64,000 nt of DNA from Acidicapsa acidisoli (GTDB lineage: Bacteria > Acidobacteriota > Terriglobia > Terriglobales > Acidobacteriaceae): the NCBI RefSeq assembly GCF_025685625.1, contig NZ_JAGSYI010000001.1, forward strand, positions 930,001-994,000. Reading direction: 5' to 3'. How positions within the stretch are numbered: the first letter of the stretch is position 1; each line of letters opens with the position of its first letter. The notes under the pieces were generated by a model. That model saw only the letters and a list, made by a program, of their open reading frames with translations. It did not search any database and was not told the origin of the DNA. A program made the translations under genes and the position numbers. This document shows positions 7,742 through 17,298 of the stretch, one piece after another.

Positions 7742-9349
7742 CTAAAAACGCTCGAGCCGTACGCGAACTACTTCGGGCTGTTGATGGAAGCTGAGGCCGC
7801 GGTCGGTTTCATCGCCATTCCAGAGGCGCAGCGGTTTCCAGATACCATTTTCATACGTGCCCTGCTCGGCGGTGACGATCTCCGAGCGAATCCATGGAAG
7901 CTTGCCGGGGAGATGGAAGCTGACGCTTGCGTCGATCCCGGTGACGAGGAATTCATCGGGGCCGAGTTGCGCTACGATTGCCGAACCGTGGGCGTCCTTG
8001 GTGCCTGGGGCGCGGCGTCCATCGGGTTGCGGATAGCCGAAGGCGACGGTTGCCTGCCATGCGCCGAAGTCCAGCTCCTGCGTGGCGTGGCCCGGTTCTT
8101 CGACACTGGTTTTCAGCTTGCCATCGAACTCGAGTTGCGCGATCTCGCGATCCATGGGGCCGACGAGCGCGAAGTTGCTGGAATGCGCTTTCCAAGGCTC
8201 GTCGCCGAGGATGTTCCAGCCGGAGGCATCGACGCCGAAGGGCGAGAAACCGATAGCTCCGTCGCCGAGGGCGTAGAAAAAGAATTTGGCGAAGCTGTCA
8301 CCGCGGCCGGTTTCGGGAATCCAGAGTGGGTTGTCGGGACGGTGATAGGTGGCGATGATTTCGCGATAGAAAGGTGAGTCGTCGGAATAGACGTCGGGGC
8401 CGATGAGGTCGATCGACGGCGTGAGCGCCTTCCACATGCCGACGAGCTTCTGCACCGCTCCGCCGCTGGGATATTGAATACCCGGAATCGATATCTGGCG
8501 CTGCGGCAGCTCGGCTGCGGGATAGCTGACCCAGACGTTCATGTAATAGGGGATGGATAATTCGGCTTTGCCTGCGGCGGCTATTTCGTTGAGGTATTTG
8601 GCTTGATGGTAGGCCTGGAACGTTTCGTCGGCGTCGGAGCCGAAGACCTGGCTCCATGTCCCGGGTTGCTTGTGGGTTGCGGCGAGCAGATCGCCGGGAA
8701 CGGGACCGGCGAACTCGCGGTTGGACTCTGCCGAGAAATCGCGAACGCTGCCGACGCCACCGGACTCGTTCTCGACCTGGATCATGAGGATGGTGTGATC
8801 TTCACTGTCGATCTCCTTGAGATGACGCGTGAGGGCGACGAATGCGGCCTTGTCGGCTTCCAGGGTGTTGCGGGAGTTGGCCGAGAGCACGTCGATGGGT
8901 TCGCCGTCGGGGCGGATCATGCGGGGATAGCGCTTGGTGTCAGCTTTGATCCAGGCGGGAGCGTAGTGGTTGTTGCCGTTTTTCCAGGTGCCGAACCATA
9001 GCAGGATCACGTGCAGGTTATGGCCGCGGGCGCCTTGCACGATCTGGTCGACGTTGGTGAAGTCGAAGTGACCCTGTTGCGCTTCCATCTGTTCCCAGTA
9101 GACGGGGGCTGCAACGGTGTTGGCGTGCAGTGCGGCCATCGATTGCCAGACCTGTGGGAGTTCGCTGGGCCACCCGCTGGAGTTGTGGATCTGGCCGCCG
9201 AGAATCAGATAGGGATGGCCATCGACCATCAATGCGTAGCGGCCGTCCTTCTGGACGAGCCTTGGCGCCTCTGCTGCCTTGGCGATGGTCAGACACGCGA
9301 GGACAAAGAGCACGGATAAACAGAAACGGAGCAGAGACGATTTGCGCAT
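7742..9349 (-). CDS. GH35-type beta-galactosidase with DUF5597-like C-terminus, exported
   Basis: This 535-residue protein starts with a Sec signal (MRKSSLLRFCLSVLFVLAC...AKAAEAP). The catalytic barrel shows GGQIHNSSGWP (51-61), NTVAAPVYWEQMEAQQGHFDF, then QVENESG with the likely acid/base E195, and PLWIPETGRGD with the likely nucleophile E346. The family removes terminal beta-galactosyl residues by a retaining mechanism; GH35 proteins of this shorter type with a DUF5597 C-terminal domain are common in soil bacteria and often act on xyloglucan or pectin side chains. The exact substrate is inferred. The gene is convergent with the C80-like gene and divergent from the phosphoesterase at 9498. 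An operator-like palindrome lies 21 bases upstream of its start. Confidence 0.88.
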   Translation of the reverse strand: MRKSSLLRFCLSVLFVLACLTIAKAAEAPRLVQKDGRYALMVDGHPYLILGGQIHNSSGWPSELPQVWQSMAALHANTVAAPVYWEQMEAQQGHFDFTNVDQIVQGARGHNLHVILLWFGTWKNGNNHYAPAWIKADTKRYPRMIRPDGEPIDVLSANSRNTLEADKAAFVALTRHLKEIDSEDHTILMIQVENESGGVGSVRDFSAESNREFAGPVPGDLLAATHKQPGTWSQVFGSDADETFQAYHQAKYLNEIAAAGKAELSIPYYMNVWVSYPAAELPQRQISIPGIQYPSGGAVQKLVGMWKALTPSIDLIGPDVYSDDSPFYREIIATYHRPDNPLWIPETGRGDSFAKFFFYALGDGAIGFSPFGVDASGWNILGDEPWKAHSSNFALVGPMDREIAQLEFDGKLKTSVEEPGHATQELDFGAWQATVAFGYPQPDGRRAPGTKDAHGSAIVAQLGPDEFLVTGIDASVSFHLPGKLPWIRSEIVTAEQGTYENGIWKPLRLWNGDETDRGLSFHQQPEVVRVRLERF

Positions 9350-9369
9350 AATGGAGTTACCCTCAACGA

Positions 9370-9387
9370 AATGTAATCGTCTACATT
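9370..9387. promoter_or_regulatory. Operator-like palindrome upstream of the GH35 gene
   Basis: AATGTA-ATCGTC-TACATT is an 18-base inverted repeat with a central CG, the shape of LacI-family operators. It lies 20-37 bases before the GH35 start and within the divergent region to the phosphoesterase. The direct repeat AAATTGTT occurs nearby at 9401-9408 and 9419-9426. Confidence 0.4.
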
Positions 9388-9497
9388 CCGTAACGCAATG
9401 AAATTGTTTGAACCTGACAAATTGTTCTGTTTGCTGCGTGAGAGCGTCTTCACCGTTCTGTAAAGCCGGACGGCGGCAGCTTTGTTAGGGTTTTTAT

Positions 9498-12344
9498 ATG
9501 CGGAACTCTGTTGTAGTTGCATCTCTCATGACAGCCCTGGCGTTCGGCGCAGGCGCACTTCGAGGGCAAACGGTCGATCTGCCCACCAGCAAACAACTCC
9601 TTGGAGAGATTCCGGGGCATCCGCAACGGCTGAACAGCCTGCCGATGTCGATGGCTGTCTCGCCGGATTCACGGTACGTGGTTACGGTCGATGCCGGTTA
9701 CGGGACTCGTGAGTCGAAGTTCGAGCAGTCGCTTTCTGTGCTGGATACGCAAACGGGCGTCGTTGCCGACTTCCCCGATGACCGGACAATGGTGCGAGCC
9801 AAACAGACGCTTTACTCGGGCCTTGCTTTCAGCCGCGATGGAAGCCATGTTTACGCGAGCATCGGCTCCATCTCAGACCCGCTTGGCAAGGACGCAGAAG
9901 ACACGGGCAGCGGCGTGCTGGTTTATCGCTTCGCCGCGGGGAAAATCTCGCCGGAGCGAATGATCCATCTGCCGCTGCAGACACTTGCGCCGGGTAGGAC
10001 GACCAAGGTGCTTGATGGCGTCCAGGGCGATAAAGGCGTGCCTTTCCCGGCTGCGATTGCGGTGGTTGGAGCTGCGGGTTCGGAAAAGCTGCTGGTTGCC
10101 GAGAATCTCTCGGACGACGTGCTGCTGATCGACCCTGTGAGCGGGGCGATTGAGAAGCGTTTCGATCTCTCTGAGAACGATGTTGTGCCATCGACATATC
10201 CCATCGCGCTGGCGATTTCACGGGATGGCGCTAAGGCTTATGTCGCGCTTTGGAATGCTTCGGAAGTTGCGGAACTGGACCTGGCAAAGGGAACGGTTGG
10301 GCGCAAGCTGGCGCTGTTGAAGCCGGAGAGCGCGGTTGCTCCTGGAACGCACCCGTGCGCGCTGGAGTTTTCGCCGGATGGGCGAACGATGTACGTGGCG
10401 CTGGCCAATCGCGATGCTGTGGCAGCGGTAAATATCGGCGCGGATCAGTTTTCCGTGAAGGGATACTTTGACACGCGGCTGCCGGGGCAGACCTATTTCG
10501 GCGCGGAGCCCGAGGCGCTGGCCATCAATGCCGACGGAAGCCGGTTGTATGTAGCCAATGCGATTACCGATGCCGTTGCGGTGTTGGATACGGCGAAGTT
10601 GACGCCGAAGGCCGCGAAGCAAGGGATGGTTGCTCCGGTTGGATTCGTTCCGACGGATTGGATGCCTATGGCGATGGCATTTCTGCCGGCAGCAGGCGGT
10701 GGAAAGCTGTACGTCGCCACGGCCAAGGGTCATGGAACGGGGCCGAACAACTCGCCGATGCAGATCATGGATGCGAGAACCGGTAAGGAGGTTGAGCGTC
10801 CTTCGACCTATATCGGAACGCTGCTCTACGGTTCGCTGGCGACGCTGGATGCAACGGATATCGAGAAGAATCTGCCGGAATGGACCTCGGTGGTCATCGA
10901 ATCGAACCGGATGAAGGCGGCTTCGGAAAAGATCACGTTTGCCGGTGGGGCGCAGGACCGCATCAAGCATGTGATCTACATCATCAAGGAGAACCGGACT
11001 TACGATCAGATTCTTGGCGATTTGGCGAAGGATGGGAAACCGGTCGGCAATGGCGATCCGAAGCTGACGATGTATGGCCAGTCGATTACGCCGAACGAGC
11101 ACAAGCTGGCGCTGCAGTTTGGCGTGCTGGATAACTTCTATGACTCGGGCGAGGTATCCGGGGATGGGCATGTGTGGTCGACGGCGGCCATCGGAACCGA
11201 CTATCTGGAGAAGACATGGCAGCAGTCTTACCGGGGCACGCAGCGCACCTATGACTTTGAGGGGATTGTCGCGTATGGGTCGCCGCTGTTGCAGAAGATT
11301 CCCGATGTCAACGAGCCGATGAGCGGATATCTATGGGGTGATCTCGCCGCGCATGGCAAGAGTTACTACCACTTCGGCGAGTACATCGCCACGGTCTTCT
11401 GCAATGACCTGACGAAGGCGAAGAACGCGAATCCGCAGCTTGGTCCGATGCTGGAGGGACGCGACTGCTCGCACAAGGCCGTTGAGCCGGGAGAAGAGCT
11501 GCCTGCGGAGTGGGGTGGCGGGGTGAACAAGTGGCCCTGGCCGATTCCGCTGATGGCGTCGAACACGGCCACCAAGCCGCAGCTTGTGGGGCACTTTGCC
11601 GAGGAAGCTCCGGACTTTAATTTGCAGGTTCCCGATCAGGTCCGCGTGAACATCTTTGAACGCCATCTCAAGCAGTGGGTTGCGGACAAGGAGCAGGGCA
11701 AGGACACGATGCCGAACTTTGTGCTGCTTCGCCTGGGCAACGATCACACGGCGGGAACGAGGCCGGGCGGGCCTACGCCGAAGTCCTCTGTTGCGGATAA
11801 CGATCTGGCTGTGGGCAGAGCGGTCGAAGCGATTTCGCACTCGCCGTTCTGGGACGACACGGCGTTCTTCATTCTTGAAGACGATGCGCAGGATGGCGGC
11901 GACCATGTCGAGGCGCATCGCAGCATCGCTCTGGTGATCAGCAAGTATGCTCCGCGCAAGGCGGATGGAACGCCGTTTGTCGATAGCCGATTTTATTCAA
12001 CGGTAAGCGTGGTGCGCACGATGGAGACGCTGCTTGGGTTGCCTCCGATGAACAACAACGACGCCTTCGCTTCGATGATCTCGACGCTGTTTACCGGCCC
12101 TGGCGATCAGCCCGCGTATACTGCCGATACTTCCAATCGCGACAACGGACTGATCTACACCGCGAACAGTAAGAAGGCGGAAGGCGCGCAGGAGAGCATG
12201 AAGATGGACTTTCGCCATGCGGATCATGCCGATGCGCAGAAGCTGAATGTGATCCTGTGGAAGGATGCGATGGGCGATGCGCCGGTTCCGGCACAGCTCA
12301 AGCAGCATCACAAGAAGACAGCCGACAAGGATGATGATGATTAG
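9498..12344 (+). CDS. Bifunctional YncE-like beta-propeller / alkaline-phosphatase-superfamily phosphoesterase
   Basis: This 948-residue exported protein has a signal peptide at residues 1-24. Residues 40-460 carry repeated 'SPDSRYV / SRDGSHVYASI / SPDGRTMYVAL / NADGSRLYVAN' blades, a YVTN/YncE-type seven-bladed propeller. Residues 490-900 match the phosphoesterase family related to phospholipase C and acid phosphatase: IKHVIYIIKENRTYDQILGD, then LDNFYDSGEVSGDGHVWS, LLRLGNDHTAG and FFILEDDAQDGGDHVEAHRS, which supply the usual metal-binding Asp, His and Glu. It probably hydrolyses phosphate esters or phospholipids outside the cytoplasm. The C-terminus ends in a charged tail (KKTADKDDDD). Single gene, divergent from GH35. 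Confidence 0.88.
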   Translation: MRNSVVVASLMTALAFGAGALRGQTVDLPTSKQLLGEIPGHPQRLNSLPMSMAVSPDSRYVVTVDAGYGTRESKFEQSLSVLDTQTGVVADFPDDRTMVRAKQTLYSGLAFSRDGSHVYASIGSISDPLGKDAEDTGSGVLVYRFAAGKISPERMIHLPLQTLAPGRTTKVLDGVQGDKGVPFPAAIAVVGAAGSEKLLVAENLSDDVLLIDPVSGAIEKRFDLSENDVVPSTYPIALAISRDGAKAYVALWNASEVAELDLAKGTVGRKLALLKPESAVAPGTHPCALEFSPDGRTMYVALANRDAVAAVNIGADQFSVKGYFDTRLPGQTYFGAEPEALAINADGSRLYVANAITDAVAVLDTAKLTPKAAKQGMVAPVGFVPTDWMPMAMAFLPAAGGGKLYVATAKGHGTGPNNSPMQIMDARTGKEVERPSTYIGTLLYGSLATLDATDIEKNLPEWTSVVIESNRMKAASEKITFAGGAQDRIKHVIYIIKENRTYDQILGDLAKDGKPVGNGDPKLTMYGQSITPNEHKLALQFGVLDNFYDSGEVSGDGHVWSTAAIGTDYLEKTWQQSYRGTQRTYDFEGIVAYGSPLLQKIPDVNEPMSGYLWGDLAAHGKSYYHFGEYIATVFCNDLTKAKNANPQLGPMLEGRDCSHKAVEPGEELPAEWGGGVNKWPWPIPLMASNTATKPQLVGHFAEEAPDFNLQVPDQVRVNIFERHLKQWVADKEQGKDTMPNFVLLRLGNDHTAGTRPGGPTPKSSVADNDLAVGRAVEAISHSPFWDDTAFFILEDDAQDGGDHVEAHRSIALVISKYAPRKADGTPFVDSRFYSTVSVVRTMETLLGLPPMNNNDAFASMISTLFTGPGDQPAYTADTSNRDNGLIYTANSKKAEGAQESMKMDFRHADHADAQKLNVILWKDAMGDAPVPAQLKQHHKKTADKDDDD

Positions 12345-12359
12345 GCTTCGTTAGTTCGG

Positions 12360-12389
12360 GGGGCGAATGCCTGCATCAGGCTTCGCCCC
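12360..12389. terminator. GC hairpin at convergent ends of phosphoesterase and hyuB
   Basis: GGGGCGAA / TTCGCCCC (12360-12367, 12382-12389) and GCCTG / CAGGC (12369-12373, 12377-12381) stack around one bulged T with a CAT loop, 13 pairs in all. The hyuB stop codon (12376-12378) is inside the loop and stem. No T-run is seen. Hairpin-only terminator candidate for both genes. Confidence 0.6.
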
Positions 12390-13977
12390 ATCCGCCGCCG
12401 CCCGGAGTCTCGATGCGCAGAATGTCTCCTTTGGATAGTCTGCGGCTGCATTTGCCGGGTAATAGGATCTTTTCCTGACTTTCAAATTTTGTTACGGATG
12501 CCGTTCCGGCGAATCCATCTTTGCCGCCCTGTAAGCCATAGGGGCGGCATTTTCTGCGGTCTGCGAGCAGTGTGACCTGCGCATCGGCGAGTAGCTCGAT
12601 CTCGCGGATGAGTCCGTCGCCGCCGCGAAATTGCCCCGCGCCGCCTGAGCCGTATCTGTACGCGTATCGCTTGACGCGGAAGGGATACGCGTATTCGAGC
12701 GCCTCGATGGGCGTGTTGAGCGAGTTGGTCATGTGCGTCTGCACGCCGGAGATGCCGTCCAATCCGGGGCGCGCGCCCATGCCACCTGCGGTGGTTTCGT
12801 AGTAGGTGAAGTGGTTGCCTGTTCGCGGATCGAGGCCGCCGATGGTCAGGTTGCTCATGGTGCCCGCGCTCGCTCCGGGTATGCGCGATGGGATGGCCTG
12901 CGCGAGAGCGCGCAGCAGAACGTCGACGATGCGCTGCGAGGTTTCGACATTGCCGCCCGCGACGGGAGCGGGCGGAAGCGCGTTGACGATGCTGCCCGAG
13001 GGTGTGATGAGCGTGAGCGGCCGCAGGATGCCCGCGGTTGCCGGGGCATCGCCTGTAAGAAGACAGCGCAGGACGTAAAAGCACGCGGAAAGCGTAATGG
13101 AGCGCACGGCGTTGATGCTGCCTGCTACCTGATTCGAGGATCCGGTGAAGTCGATGTGAATCTGCGCGGCATCGGGGTTGAAGTTGAGTTGTACCGCGAT
13201 CCTGTGGGGCTGGTCGCTGACGCCGTCGTCATCGAGCCAGTCTTCGGCAGAGAATACTCCAGTCGGCATCGAGCGCAGTTGGGCGCGCACGAGACGCTCG
13301 GAGTAATCGAGCAGCTCTTCGGTGAGTGCGCGCAGCTTTGCGGGATCGTATCTTTCGGCCAACTCCCGAATGCGTTGTTCGCCTACGCGGCAAGAACCGA
13401 TCTGCGACTGGAGATCGCCCTCGCGCTCTTTCGGTGTGCGCACGTTGAGCAGGATCAGATCGAGCATTTCGCGGTCAATTTCGCCGCCGCGCACGATGCG
13501 AACTGGCGGAATGCGGATGCCTTCCTGAAAGATTTCGCTGGCTGGTCCCATGGAGCCGGGAAAGGTTCCGCCGACATCGGCGTGATGGGCGCGATTGGCG
13601 ATATAGAACGCAGGCCTCGTCATGCCCTTCAGAAAGACGCCTTCCAGAAAGACGGGAAGAACCATGGTGATGTCGGGCAGATGCGTGCCGCCGGCGTAGG
13701 GATCATTGAGGATGGCTATGTCGCCAGGAGCGAAGCGGATGGCTTCGATTGCAGCCTCGACGGACATGGGCATGGAGCCGAGATGCACGGGCATGTGATC
13801 ACCCATGGCGATGACGCGTCCTCGGCCATCGAAGACTGCGCAGGAGTAATCGCGCCGCTCCTTGATGTTGGGCGAAAGCGCGGTACGGCGCAGGGCTGCG
13901 CCCATCTCTTCCGCTACGGAATGGACAGCGCTTTGGAAAATGGCGAGTTCGATGGGGTCGACTACAGACTGCGTCAT
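12376..13977 (-). CDS. Hydantoinase B / oxoprolinase family protein
   Basis: This 533-residue protein has the HyuB family layout: an N-terminal MTQSVVDPIELAIFQSAVHSVAEEMGAALRRTALSPNIKERRDYSCAVFD-type opening, GDIAILNDPYAGGTHLPD, ANRAHHADVGGTFPGSMGP, and a Gly-rich end (YRYGSGGAGQFRGGDGLIRE, TPGGGGWGEA). HyuB pairs with HyuA as the ATP-dependent opening enzyme for cyclic amides such as 5-oxoproline or hydantoins, and for acetone carboxylase relatives. The ATG overlaps the stop of the HyuA gene by 4 bases, so the two subunits are coupled. The gene is cytoplasmic, with no signal. The precise substrate cannot be read from the sequence. Confidence 0.92.
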   Translation of the reverse strand: MTQSVVDPIELAIFQSAVHSVAEEMGAALRRTALSPNIKERRDYSCAVFDGRGRVIAMGDHMPVHLGSMPMSVEAAIEAIRFAPGDIAILNDPYAGGTHLPDITMVLPVFLEGVFLKGMTRPAFYIANRAHHADVGGTFPGSMGPASEIFQEGIRIPPVRIVRGGEIDREMLDLILLNVRTPKEREGDLQSQIGSCRVGEQRIRELAERYDPAKLRALTEELLDYSERLVRAQLRSMPTGVFSAEDWLDDDGVSDQPHRIAVQLNFNPDAAQIHIDFTGSSNQVAGSINAVRSITLSACFYVLRCLLTGDAPATAGILRPLTLITPSGSIVNALPPAPVAGGNVETSQRIVDVLLRALAQAIPSRIPGASAGTMSNLTIGGLDPRTGNHFTYYETTAGGMGARPGLDGISGVQTHMTNSLNTPIEALEYAYPFRVKRYAYRYGSGGAGQFRGGDGLIREIELLADAQVTLLADRRKCRPYGLQGGKDGFAGTASVTKFESQEKILLPGKCSRRLSKGDILRIETPGGGGWGEA

Positions 13978-15980
13978 GCTTCGGGAGCCTCAGCGAGCGT
14001 GATGACCAGGTTGCTAAAGCCATCAACCTGAGCGTGGCAGCCGGGCGGCAATAGTGTGGCGGAGGTATATTCGGTAATCATCGAGGGTCCGTGAAGAATG
14101 GCGCCCGGATTGAGCGCTTCGCGGTTGTAGACCTTTGCGCGGAGCAATTTTCCGTCGAAAGAGAGTTGCCGCTCGGCGTAGCATGCCTCACTGCCATCGC
14201 CTCGGATGAGATCGGATTCAGGCGGAAGGTAGGGTTCACGCGCGGCTGTCATGCGCAGTCGCAGATTGACGATTTCCACCGATTTCTCAGGGTCACAGAA
14301 GCCATAACGCTGGAGATGGAGTTGATGAAAGGTCTCGATGGCGTCCTTGGGTGAGCGCGGTTCGCAGGGAACGTTCAACTCGTAGCCCTGGCCGCGATAG
14401 CGCGCATCGATGCTGTAATGCGCTACGCCTTGCAGCCCTTCTTCGGTGAAATCGGCCACGGCGCGCTGCCTGAGTTCGTCGAAGATGTCGCTCAGGCCAT
14501 TGATGGCGTCCTCTGGAAGCATCACGGTGCGAGAATAATCGCGCACAGCGTCGGCAAGCAGGATGCCTACGGCGGAGAGCGCGCCGGGCATGGCAGGAAT
14601 GAGAACCGTGTCCATTTTCAGGGCTCGCGCCAGCGCACAGGCATGGAGCGGGCCGCCGCCGCCGAAGGCCACGAGCACGAACTCGCGGGGGTCGTGGCCC
14701 CGCTCGATAGAGATGACGCGGATGGCCTTCTCCATGTTGGTTTCGACGACGCGGAGGATTCCGGCGGCGAACTCTTCCGCGGTGGCCAGGGGACCCTTTT
14801 GTTCGCTGAATATCTGCTCGGTTCGCTGGCGGTTAAGCTGCACGCTGCCGCCGAGAAAGCTTTCCGAATCCAGCCTTCCCAGGAGCAGGTTCGCATCGGT
14901 TACAGTAGGGCTGATTCCGCGCCCGAAGCAGATGGGACCGGGATCTGCGCCTGCCGACTCGGGTCCCACGCGCAACATGCCGCCGGCGTCAAAACGGGCA
15001 ATGGAGCCGCCGCCCGCGCCCACCGTGTGAATGTCGAGCATCGGCACGCTGATGGGCACGCCGGCTACGACGGATTCGCGAGAGAGCTGTGCGCCTCCGG
15101 TCGCGCTCCCAGTTGACGCGTCGGACAGAAAGACATCGGTGGAGGTGCCCCCCATGTCGAAGCCGATGATGCGCTCGAATCCGGCCCAGCGTGCGACCTG
15201 GCAGGCGCCGATTACCCCTCCTGCGGGACCCGACAGAACTGTGCGCACCGGCTCCTGAGCGGCGAGACGTGCGGGGATAATGCCTCCTGAGGACTGCATG
15301 ACGTCGACACGGCTGCCTGCGTGTTGCGCTGTTACGCGCTGCTCCAGTTGCGTGAGATAGCTTTGCATGCGCGGGGCGAGATAGGCGTTGACAACCGTAG
15401 TCGATGCGCGCTCATATTCGCGGAACTCGGGCAGGATGCGATGCGAGGCCGAAATGGGAAGATTGAGAGAGCGCAGAGCTGCTTCGACGCGCTGCTCCGA
15501 CTTGGGGTTGGCGAAGGAGAAGAGAAGCGAGATGGCGATTGATTGTGCATCGCTGCCGCGTACCTGCCGCAACAGCACGTCCAACTCTTCTTCGGTGGGC
15601 TCGCGCAGGATTTTGCCTTCGGCGCTGACGCGCTCGGAAACGCCGAAACGGAGTTCGCGGGGAACGAGGCAGACCGGAACAGGCGCGAACCAGTCGTAGA
15701 GGCTGGCGCGGGTTTGGCGGCCGATGGCGATGGTGTCTTCAAAGCCAGCGGTTGTGATGAAGGCGACGCGCGCGCCCTTGCGCTCCAGCATGGCATTCGT
15801 GCCGACGGTCGTGCCATGGCGCAGGTCCAATGTTTCGCGCGCGCCGAATTGCCTGAGGGCTTCGAGAATTCCGAGAGATGGGTCGGCGGGAGTGGAGAAG
15901 ACTTTGAGAACACAGAGTTGGCCGCCGGAGAGGCAGACGCAGTCCGTAAATGTGCCGCCGGTATCGATTGCTACTCGCAA
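13974..15980 (-). CDS. Hydantoinase A / oxoprolinase family protein (ATPase subunit)
   Basis: The product opens with LRVAIDTGGTFTDCV, the phosphate-binding motif of the HyuA actin-like ATPase fold, followed by LRHGTTVGTNAMLERKGARVAFITTAGF, MQSSGGIIP, RTVLSGPAGGVIGA, GFDMGGTSTDV and VTDANLLLGRL. It activates the cyclic amide with ATP for the HyuB subunit encoded directly downstream. The start at 15980 is a TTG preceded by GGGAG at 9 bases. The frame can be extended upstream to another TTG at 16046, which adds 22 residues outside the conserved fold and without a clear ribosome site, so the shorter form (668 residues) is preferred. A carrier gene lies divergently upstream. Confidence 0.88.
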   Translation of the reverse strand: MRVAIDTGGTFTDCVCLSGGQLCVLKVFSTPADPSLGILEALRQFGARETLDLRHGTTVGTNAMLERKGARVAFITTAGFEDTIAIGRQTRASLYDWFAPVPVCLVPRELRFGVSERVSAEGKILREPTEEELDVLLRQVRGSDAQSIAISLLFSFANPKSEQRVEAALRSLNLPISASHRILPEFREYERASTTVVNAYLAPRMQSYLTQLEQRVTAQHAGSRVDVMQSSGGIIPARLAAQEPVRTVLSGPAGGVIGACQVARWAGFERIIGFDMGGTSTDVFLSDASTGSATGGAQLSRESVVAGVPISVPMLDIHTVGAGGGSIARFDAGGMLRVGPESAGADPGPICFGRGISPTVTDANLLLGRLDSESFLGGSVQLNRQRTEQIFSEQKGPLATAEEFAAGILRVVETNMEKAIRVISIERGHDPREFVLVAFGGGGPLHACALARALKMDTVLIPAMPGALSAVGILLADAVRDYSRTVMLPEDAINGLSDIFDELRQRAVADFTEEGLQGVAHYSIDARYRGQGYELNVPCEPRSPKDAIETFHQLHLQRYGFCDPEKSVEIVNLRLRMTAAREPYLPPESDLIRGDGSEACYAERQLSFDGKLLRAKVYNREALNPGAILHGPSMITEYTSATLLPPGCHAQVDGFSNLVITLAEAPEA

Positions 15981-16074
15981 TGGGGAATGCTCCCGTATTG
16001 TGGAGTTACGGCGTCCTGTTGCACCGTACTTTGAACTGTACTGCAACGGGAAGAATTGAGCACAGGGAGCGGAT

Positions 16075-17298
16075 TTGAGGGCGATTTACGGATGGCTGGC
16101 CGAAGCTTCGACCGAGCAAAGGCGCAACCTCGTCGCTGCATCGCTGGGCTGGATGCTCGACAGCATGGATGTAATGCTCTATGCGATGGTGCTCGGCGAG
16201 GTGCAACGGGCGATGCATCTCTCCGCGGCCATGAGTGGAGCGATGATGTCGGTTACGCTGGTCTCTGCCGCTTTCGGCGGGATTTTCTTTGGCTGGTTTG
16301 CGGATCGATTTGGACGCGCACGTGCGCTGACTTCGAGCGTGCTGGTGTACTCCGTCGCAACGGCACTTTGTGGATTCACGAATACAGCGGTAGAACTGAT
16401 GCTTTGCCGGGTGTTGCTGGGGCTTGGGATGGGCGGTGAATGGGCCTCGGGTGCTGCTCTGGTGGCCGAAACCTGGCCTGCGCGCCATCGAGGCAAGGCG
16501 CTGGCTCTTGTGCAAAGCTCCTGGGCCATTGGCTACGCGCTGGGAGCTGCGGTGGTTGCACTGGTTATGCCCCGGTTTGGATGGCGCGCTGTCTTTTTTG
16601 TGGGAATCTTTCCGGCATTGATTACGCTGTGGCTGCGGCGAAGGCTGCGCGAACCAGAAACATGGCAAAAGGAACGAACATCCAGAGTGCCCGTCGGCCA
16701 ACTCTTTCGCGGCACTTTCGGCTACAGCATGCTCATCTGCGCGACGATGAATGCGGCCACGCTCTTTGCCTGGTGGGGGCTTTTTACATGGGTGCCGCGC
16801 TTTCTTTCGATGCCAGCCGCAGAGGGCGGCCGTGGTTTGAGCATCGTTCAGACCTCGGCCTGGACCATTGTGATGCAGATGGGGACATTTCTGGGATACG
16901 TTCTCTTTGGATATATCGCCGATCGCTTCAGCCGTAAATACACTTATATCGGCTATCTTGTGGTCGCTGCGCTATTGGTGCCTCTGTTTGCCTTCGTGCG
17001 CAGTCCGGGGGCGCTGCTGGTGATCGGACCGCTTGTCGGGTTTTTCGGGACTGGATACTTCAGCGGATTCAGCGTCATTACCAGCGAGCTATTTCCCACT
17101 TCGCTGCGGGGCTCGGCGATGGGATTTGTTTATAACAGCGGTCGGCTGGTCAGCGCCACGGCTCCTTACCTGATTGGCAGTGTTTCGGAACACGCGGGCT
17201 TAAGTTACGCGCTTTGTCTAACTTCAGGCGCGTTTCTGCTGGCGGCGCTGATTGCGACCCGGCTGCGGCTGCCTGCGATGGTTAGAAACTCGTTGTAA
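16075..17298 (+). CDS. MFS transporter, probably for the hydantoinase pathway substrate
   Basis: This 407-residue protein has about 12 membrane segments and the MFS signature in the loop after segment 2 (GWFADRFGRARALT). The second loop after segment 8 repeats it weakly (GYIADRFSRKYTYIG). A conserved helix 5 region (GLGMGGEWASGAALVAETWPARHRGKAL) is typical of the sugar/acid symporter MFS branch that includes sialate, shikimate and aromatic-acid carriers. The start is TTG at 16075 with AGGGAG a few bases upstream. It diverges from the hyuA/hyuB pair by about 95 bases, so a role in importing that pathway's substrate is a reasonable inference. Its 3' end overlaps the convergent TonB-receptor gene by 17 bases. 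Confidence 0.88.
   Translation: MRAIYGWLAEASTEQRRNLVAASLGWMLDSMDVMLYAMVLGEVQRAMHLSAAMSGAMMSVTLVSAAFGGIFFGWFADRFGRARALTSSVLVYSVATALCGFTNTAVELMLCRVLLGLGMGGEWASGAALVAETWPARHRGKALALVQSSWAIGYALGAAVVALVMPRFGWRAVFFVGIFPALITLWLRRRLREPETWQKERTSRVPVGQLFRGTFGYSMLICATMNAATLFAWWGLFTWVPRFLSMPAAEGGRGLSIVQTSAWTIVMQMGTFLGYVLFGYIADRFSRKYTYIGYLVVAALLVPLFAFVRSPGALLVIGPLVGFFGTGYFSGFSVITSELFPTSLRGSAMGFVYNSGRLVSATAPYLIGSVSEHAGLSYALCLTSGAFLLAALIATRLRLPAMVRNSL

Noticed and set aside
12733-14031. Plus-strand open frame of 432 codons opposite hyuB
   Set aside because: Shadow of the well-supported HyuB protein; composition is Gly/Ala/Asp/Arg-rich with no family motif.
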